Assembly (NCBI GenBank): GCA_947561395.2 | Contig: OX387184.1 | Location: 45,058,932-45,122,931 of the forward strand | Reading direction: 5' to 3' | DNA from: Buxus sempervirens | Taxonomy: Eukaryota > Streptophyta > Magnoliopsida > Buxales > Buxaceae | Length of the DNA: 64,000 bases | Shown here: positions 1 to 11,871 of the stretch, piece after piece | How the letters are laid out: each line of letters starts with the position of its first letter | How positions within the stretch are numbered: the stretch's first letter is position 1 | The notes under the pieces: model-generated | Seen by the model: only the letters and a program-made list of their open reading frames with translations | Databases searched by the model: none | Told to the model about the DNA's origin: nothing | Made by a program: the position numbers and the translations under genes

Positions 1-1152
1 GAGATCTCTCCCCCTTTTTCCCCAGTGAAGCTTGATAAAAGGAGAATATCCAAGAACTCCCCAGATCCTCGGAAGCATGTGATATTTCTTCATGAAACCC
101 CCAGCGGAACTTTAAAAGCAAAGGGAGAGCTCATAATAATCCCCAAGGAGTCATCCTGCTCAGCGGAAGCTCAGATCATAGCTTCCCCAGGGAGTCACTT
201 CAACTCAAGGAGTAGCCCATTATCTCCCCACAGAGCAGCCTAATCAGAAGTGTCACAAAGGCCCATGTCATCCCAACAAAGCTACCCATCCTAGGGAGAT
301 GCTCGAGTCCCTAGAAGAACACTGCTACTCCTCAGATCCCCACGGAGCTGCCTAATCAGGGAAGTTCAGAGTCGCATCAATCCCCAGCTGAGTCCCTAGA
401 TTTCAAGCAGACTTTGCAGTAAGAAGCCCGAGCCGATACACAACACGGGAGAAAAATCGTAGGGACTCCCACCAATCCCCAGTGGAGTTACCTCAAGCTG
501 GGAAGTCCCCGCGAGGAAGCTTTTCTCGGACAAAGAAGGCTTGGCCAGAAAAAGCGACAAAATTGTCAAGAAAAGAAGAAAGAGCAAGGCAAGAGAATAA
601 TGGGAGAATTTGCCCCTTTTGTAATTTTCATTTCCCACTTTTGTAAAAAGCATAGGATAGAGTAGGTGTGCGTGGTCTCTCTGAGATGATGGACAGTTGC
701 GAAAGAGCCTCCTCCCATACTCTTACCTTCACTCCCAATGAGTCCCTAACCTTGGACCGAATAAGAAAAAAAACTCTAAATCCCAAAACTTAAAGAAGCA
801 AAAGAAGTCAAAGCTGAAATCACCAGGAAACTTTAATGAAACAAACAAGAAGAAAGAACATTATCGAGTGTCTTGTATCAACGCCGAAACAGGCTGATGA
901 GCTCAAATCCAATCTTATCTCTCTTTCAAAAACAAAAACTAAAGCCAAGGGGCTGACCTACAGAAACCCGGAAAGGGTAAGGAGGCTCCAAGGTCAAGAA
1001 GTGACACCAGACATTTGACGCTTCCTTTTCACTGAACACAATTCAAGGATTGAACTCGTCGACCATGCTGAATGAAATGCAAGGCACAAAAATAAGGTTC
1101 TTTTTTTTCCTTGTCGTTCATCCCCAGCGTGACTCCAACAAAGAGGGGCAAC
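1..1152 (+). mobile_element. Element A: 3' end of internal region (Tat-like LTR retrotransposon)
   Basis: This stretch has no coding region I can support. It matches, in reverse complement, the noncoding region next to the 3' LTR of element B (about 5430-6270); for example the GTTCATCCCCAGCGTGACTCC stretch near 1118 mirrors 5443-5470. It ends in a purine-rich tract directly before an LTR start, so I read it as the 3' untranslated part of a plus-strand relative of B whose body lies left of the window. The short ORFs at 25-243 and 836-1018 have no recognisable domain. Confidence 0.75.
1137..1152 (+). promoter_or_regulatory. Polypurine tract of element A
   Basis: AACAAAGAGGGGCAAC lies directly before the LTR start TGTAGACACC at 1153. 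This is the expected position and composition of the plus-strand primer of reverse transcription, and it aligns with the tract of element B at 5429-5441. Confidence 0.7.
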
Positions 1153-1727
1153 TGTAGACACCTGATTTTTGCACCCCAAAAATGAACATAAAAATTCAAA
1201 CTGAAAAGTCAAAACTGGGAGGGTAAAAAAGTTGCCTTTTTATTCAATGAAAATTGACTATCAAACTTCCTCTCATTAAAGAGGGTATTCCAACACGGTT
1301 CGAACGCAACTGAGTTTGCTGGAATCGGGGTCCGAATGAGGAAGTTATGCGTTGGTCAAACTTTTGGGGGAGTGAAAGTTGACTTTTTTCTTGACCCCAA
1401 TTCAGCTGCCCACTTTGATCCCAGTGCATAGAGGATTCCGAGCCGATTCCAACGACACTAAATTTGCTGAAATCGGACATTGGAAGGAAAAGTTATGGCC
1501 TACAAAGTTTCAAGAAAACTGCCCGCGTGGCAAAACAACAGCAAAAGACAGAATAAATAAATATCGGAGATAAAATAATTGTTTCATAGATATATCTTAA
1601 ATTTTAAATAATTTTTTAATAAAAAATCATGATTTTAATATTATAATAATACAAAAAATTGGGTAGAATCTTCACTCAACCAAATTGGATAATGGATTTC
1701 AAATCCAACATTTTAAAAACGTTCTCG

Positions 1728-1910
1728 ATCGCATTTGAAATGCAATCAAGGCATGACAGCACTTCAAATGCGATTCTGAGCTTCTAGAAGATTGGCACGC
1801 GATACCAATGACAATAGCTGGCGGATTCGCTCGGATTTTGTGCACATGGGTGGCTTGACCACATTTGAAATGCAGTCAAGGCATGACCGCATTTCAAATG
1901 CGGTCATGGA
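1728..1910. repeat. Palindrome cluster in U3 of element A
   Basis: Four imperfect copies of a roughly 21-nt palindrome occur in two pairs (1728-1777 and 1857-1910), just upstream of the TATA box. The best copy has arms GACCGCATTT and AAATGCGGTC. Paired copies are separated by AAGGCAT-type spacers. Each copy could form a stem of about 10 bp. Confidence 0.85.
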
Positions 1911-1919
1911 AAATTTTTC

Positions 1920-1927
1920 TATAAAAG
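1920..1927 (+). promoter_or_regulatory. TATA box of element A LTR
   Basis: TATAAAAG lies about 770 bp inside the LTR, directly after the palindrome cluster. This placement matches B, whose TATA box is about 780 bp from its LTR start. Confidence 0.7.
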
Positions 1928-3751
1928 GGGGGCCCCAGCCCCCATTGTTCAAGGTTGGTCCCCCCATTCTCTTTCACTGGTCCCCCCACGTCCGTTGAGC
2001 TGTTGAAGCTCCCCCCCTCACACCCAAGCTCCCGAAAATTCTCAATTTTACCCCTCAAACCATCCTTCTCATCTCATTTTCCCTCTTTTGATCACTTGAA
2101 GACGAAGGGGAGGTCTTTTTCAAGCTGAGGAAGGGCGGAAGCACTGTCCACGTCACCAGGAGGACCACCACACCCCAAAACAGGAAAGTAACAGTAAGGT
2201 GAGCTTTCCCATGACTTTGTATTTGACATATATTAATATCATAATTTTCTGAGCGAGTTCTTTTTATGTTATTATTTTGAAGACTACACTTTACTGTATT
2301 TTTCCTAACCTGTGTGCTCCCCTTGTGCATTCTAACGAGGCTCTCGTAGAGGGGAGATTTCTTACGCGAAGAGATGAGAGGAAAGGAGGGTCTTGTTTAA
2401 AGTGTTTTTGAACTAACCTTTGCTTGTTGATTCATCGGGTTTAGGAGGGGTATGTCCTCCTTTGGTGACTGCATGTACCCCTAAATTCTCTCTCCCTCCT
2501 TCTCTTTCTTTCGGTTCATGATTATTTCTATGATCTGCTAATTAAGTGCTATACATAATCATACATCTACCGGAACACTTTTTCACACACGGTTTAGTTG
2601 CTTTTTACTCATTGTTTTTTAGCAACTCTTCATTGTTAAGCAACTCCTTCTTTAGAAGCAAGGGAAAGGTGGACGTTACAGGCATGCATGCGGGATATGT
2701 TTATAATCTGTTGTGGTTTGTTTCACTCGTTTACGAACGTCAGCAAAAGAACCCATATCTTCTATTTAACATGAGTTTATCTTTCAAGTGATTCAAAGTT
2801 TTAACTTGGTTTCAAAATGTTTCCTTTACATTTTAAAATTCTTCATTTCTTCTTGGATTTGATATTAAAAGAATCGCTCTCACATAAGTTGTTCTTGTAT
2901 GTATTTTTCCCGGTTTCGTCGATTTCGTTGAGCACATATATTCATAAAGGGCTAACCATGCACATGGAAATGACTTATGTGATTCAAGAAAGAACTAAAT
3001 CTCTTTGATTTGCCGTTGGATTTGTGCGCACCTAAAACCTGGATCCTAGATCGCACACCGGGCGCACGTTTCGTGCGTGCGTCGGGATTTTTGGAGTCGC
3101 CACTGCCTGAGAGTGCAGGCAGACATGGTTTTGCCCTATCCGGGTTTGAGTCTGGTCTGCGGCTTATTAGAGATCTAGCTAAGTCCTCGGTTACGATTCG
3201 GGGAAGCCCTAAGACACCCCGGTCCGCCCCGTCGGTCTGACGGGTCCCTCGGGTCTCCCTGGTTTTTGAGTCAAGTTCACCCTTCCTAGTCCAGCATGCT
3301 GTTTATTGGGTCTGGCAAGGCCCTCTGAAGGTGCGGGTCCCTTTTATTTTGATTTTATCTTTTTTACTTAGTGGAGCGGGTCGGACCCGGGTCCCGTTGG
3401 AAGACCCGTGGGTTGCCATGGCTGGGCTTGGGGCCAGTTGGGTTATTAGGTAACCCATTTGGTTATTTATTGAAGCTTTATTTATTTACAATTCATTTGG
3501 GCTTAACGGGCTTGGAATGGGCCCATATGGCCAAGGGTCAAGGGGCCTGGGCCTGTTTATTGAAAACAGGCCTGGTATGGCCAGTCAAAGTGTGGGCCAC
3601 TCAAGTGGGCCCAAGGTGGTCTAGATGGGCCCATGGTCCATGGAGGGCTAAGAATAGCCCAATCAACTTCTTGGGTCGATTTAAACCGGTTTAGGTCGGA
3701 ATAGATCCAACCAGGCCGAAAAATTAGTTTTTTAAGTTATATTCACATTGG

Positions 3752-3870
3752 CCCGTAATTGTTATACGGTCCACCCTTGCCCGTGAACAAAGTCCGATTT
3801 GGCTCGCCCGTGAAGAAAATACGGTCCTGTCCGGACCACTCTGAATTTACGGACATGACTAGTTTTGCAT
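3752..3870. repeat. Second palindrome set in B 3' LTR
   Basis: CCCGTAA / TTATACGG, CCCGTGAA and AATACGG half-sites repeat here, degenerate versions of the CCCGTATTTGAAATACGGG palindrome nearer the TATA box. The homologous set in the other LTR is at about 20014-20132. It lies roughly 800 bp downstream of the TATA box, so it is probably transcribed. Confidence 0.6.
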
Positions 3871-4640
3871 TTCTGCTGCCGATTCTGCTTGGGATCAGTT
3901 CCGTGGCCTCTTTGGAACTTTTTGCAACTTCGGTGGTGATTCTGGTGCCTGCCGATATGGTACACTAGCTTCCTTCACCATCTTCAAGTCCTCTTTTGTT
4001 GGTGCTTGAGAGTGGGACTAAGCCCCATTTTCTTTAGATCATGCCATCTTCCAATAATGTAGTAAAAGAAAGGGGAATGATAGTGGGGAGGGGATTACAT
4101 AGGAGGGTTTAAAGAATGACTTATGAATTCAACCCATTAAATAAGACATGTTATATATCTTTTTTTTATGTTAGTTTTATGGTTCCATCCCTTTCTTATC
4201 CCATAAGAAGATGCTCATTTGCATGGGAATTCTTCAACAAACAGTGAAGCCAATGAGTTAGTAGTACAGTAATAAAATAAAAGAGAACTTAAATGGAACA
4301 GTTCACATGTATTGAAAAAAAGAAGTGGATATAAAGATTACCACACTATTACTCCTTTGATTTGGTGATGTTTGGGTCCTTCGATGATTCCGGCAGCGCT
4401 TCCGCGTCTCCGTGGATTTTATAGGTTGGTTTTGAAAAGGAGTTGGGTAGAGAGCTATGCTCAAGGGAAGGCTAGAAAAGGTTTGGACATGGTTTTGGTG
4501 AGACAGGGGTAATTTGGGCATATAAAATGTTTGGATTTAAGGGTGGCAGCAATTTGGCAGGGGTTTATCATGGGAACGTTAGGGGAGGAAGGGAGGGTCG
4601 GCCAAGGGATCAGGCTTGTTAAAATGAGGGGGTGGCCTCT

Positions 4641-4651
4641 CTATTTATAGG
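4641..4651 (-). promoter_or_regulatory. TATA box in B 3' LTR
   Basis: On the minus strand the sequence reads CCTATAAATAG, just downstream of the palindrome cluster. The same sequence occurs in the 5' LTR at 20903-20913, which would drive the element's own transcript. Confidence 0.75.
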
Positions 4652-4664
4652 CAAAAAGGGGCGT

Positions 4665-4869
4665 GCCCGTATTTGAAGTACGGGCGTACCTTGCCCGTAC
4701 TTCAAGGACGGGCGTGCCTTGCCATACGGGCAAAAAACGCACATTTGTAAATCTCGCAGAATCGGCAGTACGGGACGCGTGTCCCGCCGTACAGCGACGC
4801 TTGTCTTCTTCCAGAAGCTTGCCCGTATTTGAAATACGGGCATGCCCTGTCCGTAATTGAAATACGGTC
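4665..4869. repeat. Palindrome cluster in U3 of B 3' LTR
   Basis: Near-perfect palindromes with arms GCCCGTATTT and AAATACGGGC occur at 4665-4685, 4694-4714, 4821-4841 and about 4849-4869. Between them lies a GC-rich palindrome around GGGACGCGTGTCCC (about 4768-4785). The core CCGTATTTGAAATACGG differs from element A's CCGCATTTGAAATGCGG only by one symmetric pair, so the symmetry is kept while the base changes. Confidence 0.88.
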
Positions 4870-5428
4870 CAGCACGTTTTTAAAATGTTTGGATTTCAAA
4901 CCTATATTCAATTTGGTTTTTTGCAAGATTTCGTCCGATTTCTTTGATTATTTTATTGAAAAGCGAGATTCCTTTTATTAAAATATTATTAAACACATTT
5001 ATCTTATTTATTTTATTGGTTTATCCCATTTTTGCTGCCTTTTTGCCACATGGACAGTTTTTCTGAAACTTCAACTGCTCATAACTTCTTCGTCCGGTGT
5101 CCGATTTCATCAAACTTAGTGTTGTTGGAACCGGCTCGGAACCACCTATCCACTGGGATCAAGTTTGGCAGTTGAATTGGGGTCGAGCAAAAAGTCAACT
5201 TTTCGCTCCCCAAAAGTTTGACCAGCTCATATCTTTTTCATCTGGACTCCGATTCCAGCAAATCCAGTTGCGTTGGAATCGTGTCGAAATGCTCTTTTCA
5301 ATGAGATAAAGTTTGATGGCCAAATTTACTTGAATCAAAAAGTCAATTTTTTACCCCCTCAGGGTTTGACTTTTAGTTTGACTTTTCATTTTTCTTTATT
5401 TTGGGGGTGCAAAAATCAGGTGCTAACA

Positions 5429-5441
5429 GCTGCTCCTCTTT
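5429..5441 (-). promoter_or_regulatory. Polypurine tract of element B
   Basis: On the minus strand AAAGAGGAGCAGC lies directly before the 3' LTR start TGTTAGC, the expected primer for plus-strand DNA synthesis. Confidence 0.75.
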
Positions 5442-7276
5442 GCTGGAGTCACCTTAGGGGATGAACGGCAAAGAAGAAAAAGAACCTTATTTTTGCACCT
5501 TGCATTTCTGTCAACATGGGCGACGAGCTCAATCACTGAATTGTTTTTAATGAAAGGGAAGTGTCAGATCTCTGGTATCACTTCCTGACTTTGGAATCCC
5601 TATACCCTCTCTGGAGTTTGAATAGGGCTGTTCCTTAGTTCTTTGTTTTTTGAAAAAGAAAGATAGGATTAAATCTGAGCTCATCAGCCTGTTTCGGCAT
5701 TGATGCAAGGCACTTAACAATGTTGTCTTCTTTTTTGTTTGTTCCTTTAAAGCTTTTAGTGACTTCAATTTTGACTTCTTTTTTTTTTTTTTTTTGAAAT
5801 AGGCCAAGGTATGGGTTTGGGAGTGCAGGTGGGAGGACGGGAGGAAGCTTTCGCGCTGCTGTCCATCATCTCGGAGACTGCACACCTACTCTAGCCTATA
5901 CTATTTACAAAAGTGAGAATCAAAATTTACAAGAAGGGGCGAATTGGCCCATTATTGCTCTTCCTTGTTGCTTCTCCTTGCCAGGTTCTTTCTCTTGTTG
6001 AGGCATTTAAAGCTTCTCTTCCCACTTATGAGTATCCACTGGGGATCTGGTGGGAGTATGATCTGTCTAGATGACTCTCTGGGGATTATTGTGATATCTC
6101 TTTTTGCTCTTGAAGTTTTGTTGGAGGGTCTGAGGATCTCGACGATCTTCTTTCTTCTGAGCTCTGCTGGGGATGAAAGGGAAGAAGCCTCTGCTGGGGA
6201 ATGAAGGATCAAAGTATCCTTCTCATGCTCATCTTGCATCTTTCTTCCTTCTTTGAACCTGTACAAGGAACAAAATGTTAGTGCTTGTTCTGCTCCATTG
6301 GGGATATGCAGGGTTTTGGTTTATTCTAAGCCTTTGATTCATCACAATCAAAAATGGCTATTGATTAAGGCAATGAACCCTTCTTCACGGGTTAGCAGCA
6401 CAGCTAGGGAAATTCCAAGAGTAGTTAAGCAGAATAATTACAGAAAAACACAGACGTGTTAGTGTGTGCTTGTGCCTGCAATTATCATAAAAGTCAATCC
6501 TTAAGTTAGACATTGATTAGAGTGCTTGGTATTTTTAGCCTTGTCATCATAGGCCTTTGTGAACCGTTGACCCAAACACAATCTGCCAATTTGGGCCCTT
6601 CAGGTTACTTGGCTGTCCCCACTCAGTGCACTATTCATCCTGTTTCTGTTTTTGCTGTATTTCCCTTTCTAATCAAGGCATGACCAGCTCTCCCTCTCTC
6701 TTCTTTTTTTTTTTTTTGACCACGACTGACCCTTTTGCTCATAGCGCCCTTTTTGGGTTTTCACTATGCCTGGTCCTTTCAGGGAGAATCCAATTTCGTC
6801 ATTACCAGAAAATGCGGATTTGACTGTTTTGCTTAAGATCATTCACTTTAGGATCCGAGAGGTCTTCGAGGTAGGACGAAATGTAGGCTAGGCTGGGGTT
6901 TTGAAAGAAAGACAAATGGCTCAAAGAGGCTGTAACTTTATGGGTTTGTACAGTGCTCCTTTTATTGTTGGGGCTTACATCCTGGCTTATTTCTTTGGTA
7001 TGGAACTCATATTAATCTTGTTTTCCACAACTCTTTTCTTTCCTTCTTTTTCTTGATTTTCTTCGCAATTGCTTCTCTCTTTTTTTTCTTTTTTTCTTTT
7101 TTTTCGGGGCCAGGAATGCCCTTTTTGGTGTGAAGGAACACCTGTACTAGGTTAGAAAAGAAATTGTCAGGCCCAAAAGTGTCTAACTAGGGGAAACTTT
7201 TTAGGGTGCTTGGGAGGATTTATAGGCTTGGGGGAGAGTGAAGGATGGCCTCTCTTCATTTCCCAATGGAATGATC
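5442..7276 (-). other. Element B 3' noncoding region
   Basis: This is 1.8 kb between the integrase stop and the 3' LTR with no domain-bearing ORF. It contains several long T runs (5780-5795, 6707-6718, 7080-7104) and a part homologous to positions 1-1150. Long, variable 3' noncoding regions are usual in Tat/Ogre elements. Confidence 0.7.
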
Positions 7277-8428
7277 TCAAGGATAATACAGTTTGACTGC
7301 ATCTGCGTTTATTGGTTCAGGAAAGATAGTTACGTCAATCTCTTGTAGGATTAGTGCTCCTCTGGACAGAACTTTGTATACTATGAATGGTCCTTCATAA
7401 TTTGGCTTGAATTTCCCTTTATTGTCTTCTTGGTGGGGGAATATCTTTTTCATAACAATGTTGCCCACCTTGAAGTGTCGTGGTATTACTTTCTTGTTAT
7501 AAGTCCGAGCTGCTCTCTGCTGGTAGAGTTGCCCGTGGCATAAAGCCTTAATTCTTTTCTCATCAAGCAACTGCAACTGGTCAAACATTGATTCTTCCCA
7601 TTCAATGTCATCTACCTCTGCTTCCTTCAGGATTCTAAGCGAAGGGATTTGTACTTCCACGGGAAGGACTGCCTCCATTCCATATACAAGAGAGAAAGGA
7701 GTTGCTCCGGTTGAGGCCCTGATTGAGGTTTGGTATGCATGCAAAGCATATGGCAGCTTCTCATGCCAGTCTCTGTAGGTAACCACCATCTTTTCCAATA
7801 TCTTCTTCAGATTTTTGTTGGCAGCCTCTACTGCTCCATTCATCTTGGGTCTATATGCTGTGGAATTTAAATGCCTGATCTTCAAATCTTCACACATTTT
7901 GTCCATGTCCTTGTTATTCAAATTCTTGGCATTGTCTGTGATAAGTGCTTCAGGTACACCGTAGCAACAGACAATATTGTTTCTGATGAATTTTAGTACA
8001 TGGGACCCTTTGACATCTGCGAAGGACACGGCCTCTACCCACTTAGTAAAATAGTCTATTGCGACCAAGATGAATCGATGCCCATTTGATGCCTTCGGAT
8101 GGATTTCTCCAATCATATCAATTCCCCAGATGGCGAAGGGCCAAGGAGAAGTCATTGAGTACAAAGTGTTGGGCGGTGTATGAATGTTGTCAGCATAAAC
8201 TTGGCATAACCGACACTTCCGTACGTGGATGTGGCAATCGTGTTCCATAGTTAACCAGTAATAGCCCATTCTCAAGATTTTTCTGGCTAGCATGTGCCCG
8301 CTCATATGGGCACCACATTGTCCCCCGTGGAATTCATCAATCAGCAGGTGTTCTTCTTCTTCTGTTACACATAGCAGCAATGAATCATTGTAGGACTTCC
8401 TGTATAGCTTACCTCCACTGAGGAAGAA
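7277..8428 (-). pseudogene. Element B pol: integrase
   Basis: This part of the polyprotein inserts retrotransposon cDNA into the genome. Counting from 8380, it has an HHCC zinc-binding region (His18, His25 or His29, Cys56, Cys59) and an rve core with the catalytic triad intact: Asp88 (GIDMIG), Asp149 (ITDNA) and Glu185 (GAVEAANK). The last two are separated by 35 residues as in retroviral-type integrases. Near the C-terminus YEGPFIVYKV fits the GPF/Y module. Translation from upstream is blocked by a TAG at 8429-8431, and no good own ATG is seen, so the domain is complete but cannot be made as part of pol. The first in-frame residue is set by that stop, not by a start codon. Confidence 0.92.
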
Positions 8429-8941
8429 CTATCCTGCCAGTTTCTGAATCGTACACCACTCAGATGTTGTGGTGTTCTCTGGCAAAATCCTGTCTTTCAG
8501 GTACCTCATTATGTCTGTATACCAAGGTTCCCCTTTTGGTGTGCTCTTCTCAACACGAAAGCAGTAGACAGGAGAACGCCGCACTTCTATCTCCAATGGT
8601 TGTACCCAAGTATCACCAGTGATGGTTGCCATAGATGCCAGTGTTGCCAGGGCATCTGCAAACTGATTCCTGTCTCGTGGCATATAATCAAATGTCACGC
8701 TTTTGAACTGTCCTTCCAATTCCTTAATCAGTTCCTGATATGGCACCAACTTTGGATCCTTAGTCCGCCAGTCCCCCATTACTTGGTAGATGATTAGACA
8801 AGAATCACCATAAACTTTCAACTCTTGTATATTCATTTCAATTGCAGCTCGCAAGCCTAACACACATGCTTCGTATTCGGCCATGTTGTTAGTACAATCG
8901 AACAAGAGTTTTACTGCTATTGGATGATGGATTCCTTCTGG
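8429..8941 (-). pseudogene. Element B pol: second (archaeal-type) RNase H
   Basis: The RNase H fold begins upstream at WQMFFDGAVN (catalytic Asp, before the frameshift) and continues here with NNMAEYEACVLGLRAA (Glu), VYGDSCLIIYQV (Asp) and RNQFADALATLASM (Asp). It degrades the RNA strand during reverse transcription. An additional RNase H after the RT-linked one is known for Tat-lineage elements. A one-base loss in a G run near 8941 shifts the frame between the first and second halves of the domain, and the fragment ends at a TAG (8429). Both breaks make this region non-functional. Confidence 0.85.
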
Positions 8942-9405
8942 GAAATGATTACTGCTCCAATCCCTTTCCCATTGATGTTGACGGCCCCATCAAAGAACAT
9001 TTGCCATCCGGTTTCCTTTTCTACTGACTCGGCACACATTATTTCATCATCCGGCAACCCGGTGAGAAGTTGTTGATAGTCGGGCACAGGGTGTTCTGCT
9101 AAGTGATCTGCTACTGCCTGTCCCTTTATTGCCTTTCTCGTGGTGTAGAAAATGTCATACTGAGATAAGATAACCTGCCACTTGGCTATCCTTCCAGTGG
9201 AGATCGGCTTTTCAAAAATGTACTTCAATGGATCCGTGTCTGAGATCAAAAGGACAGTATGACTGAGCAGATAATGCTAGAGCTTCTGAGCTGCCCATAC
9301 CAACGCGCCACTGGTCTTCTCAAGCAACGTGTATCTTACTTCATAATTGGTAAATTTCTTGCTCAGATAATAAATTGCTTACTCCTTTCTTCCTGTATCA
9401 TCATG
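8942..9405 (-). pseudogene. Element B pol: RT-linked RNase H remnant and tether
   Basis: The frame continues from RT into KKFTNYEVRYTLLEK and SDTDPLKYIFEKP, typical of the RNase H/connection that follows Ty3 reverse transcriptases. It then runs through a linker (QAVADHLAEHP) to the start of the second RNase H (FFDGAVN). In-frame stops are TAG 9406-9408, TAA 9379-9381 and TAG 9277-9279. An ORF from 9249 to 8917 remains open. Confidence 0.85.
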
Positions 9406-11871
9406 CTACCCTAGGACACATCCGGCCGCTGTTTCTGTGACTGATAAGTACATGATTAGAGGTCGTCCTGGTACAAGGGGAACCAAAGTTGGCGGACTCA
9501 TCAAATAAGCCTTGATTTTGTCAAATGCTTCTTGGCAATCCTTATTCCAGACCACTGGGTTATCTTTCTTTAGCAGTTTAAATATTGGTTCGCACACGGG
9601 AGTCTTCTGTGCTATGAACCGACTAATGTACTGTAATCTGCCAAGGAAACCTCTTACTTCTTTCTCTGTGGATGGGGGAGGCATCTCCAATATGGCCTTA
9701 ACTTTGACTGGGTCAACTTCAATTCCTCGTTTTCCAACCATGAATCCGAACAGCTTCCCTGAGGTAACGCCGAATACACACTTATTCGGGTTCAACCTGA
9801 GCTTGCATTCCCTGAGTCTGTCCAACACCTTTCCAAGGTTCACCAAATGACTTTGCTCTTTTTTTGACTTTGCAATCATGTCATCCACATATACTTCCAT
9901 TTCTTTGTGCATTAGGTCGTGGAATAGCAAAGTCAATGCCCACTGGTATGTGGCGCCTGCATTCTTCAACCCAAATGGCATCACTTTGTAGCAGTATGTG
10001 CCCCAGTGCATGATGAAGGAAGTCTTTTCCATGTCTTCAGGCGCCATCCTTATTTGATTGTACCCAGAGAATCCATCCATAAAGGAGAACATGGAATGAG
10101 TTGCAGTATTATCAACCAATATATCAATGTGTGGCAGCGGGAAGTCATCTTTCAGGCTTGCCTTGTTCAGATCTCTGTAGTCAACACACATCCTGACCCT
10201 TCCATCTTTCTTGGGGACTGGCACAATGTTTGCTAACCACTCTAGGTAATCTGTTACTTTCAAGAACCCAGCTTTTAACTGCTTGGTGATCTCTTCCTTG
10301 ATCTTTAAGGCCCATTCTGGTTTCATGCGTCTGAGTTTTTGCTTCACTGGTCTGGCCTCAGACTTTATAGGTAACCGATGCACAACTAAATCCGTGTCTA
10401 ACCCAGGCATATTCTCATATGACCATGCAAACACATTAGTGTAGGATTTTAGAAAATCAGTTATCTGTGTTTTCTGTAATAATGTTAGCTTTTTACCAAC
10501 TTGAAGAATCCTTGGTTGTGCTGTGTCACCTATGTTGATAGGTTCAGTTTCCTCAATATTAGCCTGGAGACCTTTTTCATGTCTGTCCAAGGCAAATTGG
10601 ATTTCAGGTGGGGTCTCCCATGGTTCATCATTATCCTCAAGTTCAAAAGAATTACTGGGGATAATTTCTGAATCATCGGGTTGTGATGAGTGAGTGACAT
10701 TGTCAGATTCTTGTTGGACACCATGGATTTCTTTTTGTTCTTTTTGACCTTTTTGTTTGATTGTGGCAGCCTGATTATCTATCTCGGGCTCCGAATTTTT
10801 CGGGTGTGCGTCGAGATTGATATTAAGGTTGCGATTTTGGGTTTGCTTGTTTGCAGAATTATACACAGAAGCAGAAAAATAATCAAAAGACTTTACGCAT
10901 TTATTAAAAAGTGCAGCAATATCTACAGGGGGAATTTCAGAAGTGGAAGAAACTCCCTGTGGTAGTTCGGCTTTGCGAGTGGCAAGTGGCGTCGAACTCC
11001 ATTTCTGCAATGCGTGCTTGTCCTTGGTTACAGCTGTCACCGCATTCACCTTCCCGGTTTGTATCATGCTGATGCTACTGTCAGAAGAGATGCAGATGGG
11101 GTCATCAGCTGTGCCCTTCTTTGGTTGATTCTGACTTGAATCTTCTGATGATACACTGATCCATACCCTGTGGCGGATGACAGTCCCTGGTACCCAAACA
11201 GTGACTTCATTGGGTGGTTTCACCTTAGGCAATGCCTTGGTTACAAATTTTACTGATGATTCCTCCCTCCTACTGGAAGAATGTTCGTTAGGAGCCCAGT
11301 TACCATAAGTTTCATGATAAGCCAGCTCAGTAGGCAGTCCCAGTACTTGGGGCATATTCTGGAACATCTGACCCAAACCATCCCTTGTACTTGGGTGTAT
11401 AATGCAGATAGGAAGTGGGGGAGACCTTTGCCTTGGAGTGGGTTCTCCTGAACTATCTTTGCATTCCATCATGTAGATGTACTGAGCTGGCTCTTCTTCT
11501 TCAGCCTCAGTTGGCGGTGCCTCGACATCATCTGATGGGTAGGTAAATGCTTCTTCTGGGATAACTGGTTTTTCAGTGTCAACTGACTGCCAAGAGAATA
11601 AAGCAGACAATTCTTCCATCAATCCACTGAGAACTTCTGAGTTTTCTTCTGTGACTGTTTCCTGGGGCAAAGTAGGTTCGTCCCATAACCTTTGCAGATA
11701 ATTAGCTTTCGCTTGCTCCGTTGGATCATTGAATTCATCGCCCCATCCCTGGGGGACTATGTTCTGAATGGCCTGTGCAGCTTCCCTCTCCATATTGGTA
11801 AAGTGATGGTATAACTGGCCATGCACACAGATGGGCCAATGTGGGTCCCTTCCTTCTACTCGTGCCCTCTT
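9406..11871 (-). pseudogene. Element B pol: reverse transcriptase
   Basis: This is the RNA-dependent DNA polymerase that copies the element transcript into cDNA. The 806-residue open stretch (11826-9406) has a long, acidic, low-complexity N-terminal part (to about residue 450). The RT domain follows, with VPVPKKDGRVRMCVDYRDLN, FMDGFSGYNQI and MPFGLKNAGATYQ, and the catalytic YVDD at about 646-649, then the thumb region (FLGRLQYISRFI). The active-site residues are all present. It is preceded in the same frame by a stop-damaged linker and ended by a TAG at 9406, so RT is cut off from its RNase H. Confidence 0.93.

Larger units (their letters stand above)
1153..3022 (+). mobile_element. Element A 3' LTR, block 1 of 3
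   Basis: The LTR starts TGTAGACACCTGATTTTTGC and is homologous to the reverse complement of B's LTR start (TGTTAGCACCTGATTTTTGC). It carries a palindrome cluster at 1728-1910 and a TATA box at 1920. It is interrupted at 3022 by element B; flanks GGATT (3018-3022) and AGATT (21668-21672) resemble a 5-bp target duplication with one mismatch. The LTR resumes at 21668 and again at 35815, and ends GTGCGCACA at 36607, giving about 2.96 kb once the insertions are removed. No coding capacity is seen. Confidence 0.75.
3023..5428 (-). mobile_element. Element B 3' LTR
   Basis: This 2406-bp LTR is nearly identical to 19285-21667. On the minus strand it starts TGTTAGCACCTG (at 5428) and ends GGTGCGCACA (at 3023). 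From its start it holds a palindrome cluster (4665-4869), a TATA box (4641-4651), a second palindrome set (3752-3870) and a GC-rich region up to the end. The 107-codon ORF at 3371-3694 is repeated in the other LTR and shows no domain; I regard it as chance. Confidence 0.93.

Noticed and set aside
3098..3120. GGAGTCGCCACTGCC, a primer-site-like word inside B's LTR (also at 19357 and 36530)
   Set aside because: It lies inside the LTR and not at its end; the true primer site is next to the LTR boundary at 19264-19281.
3371..3694. 107-codon ORF (MERVGPGSRWKTRG...) present twice, also at 19633-19956
   Set aside because: It is duplicated only because it lies in both LTRs of element B. It is rich in GGG/CCC words, has no domain and sits in the U5-side noncoding part.
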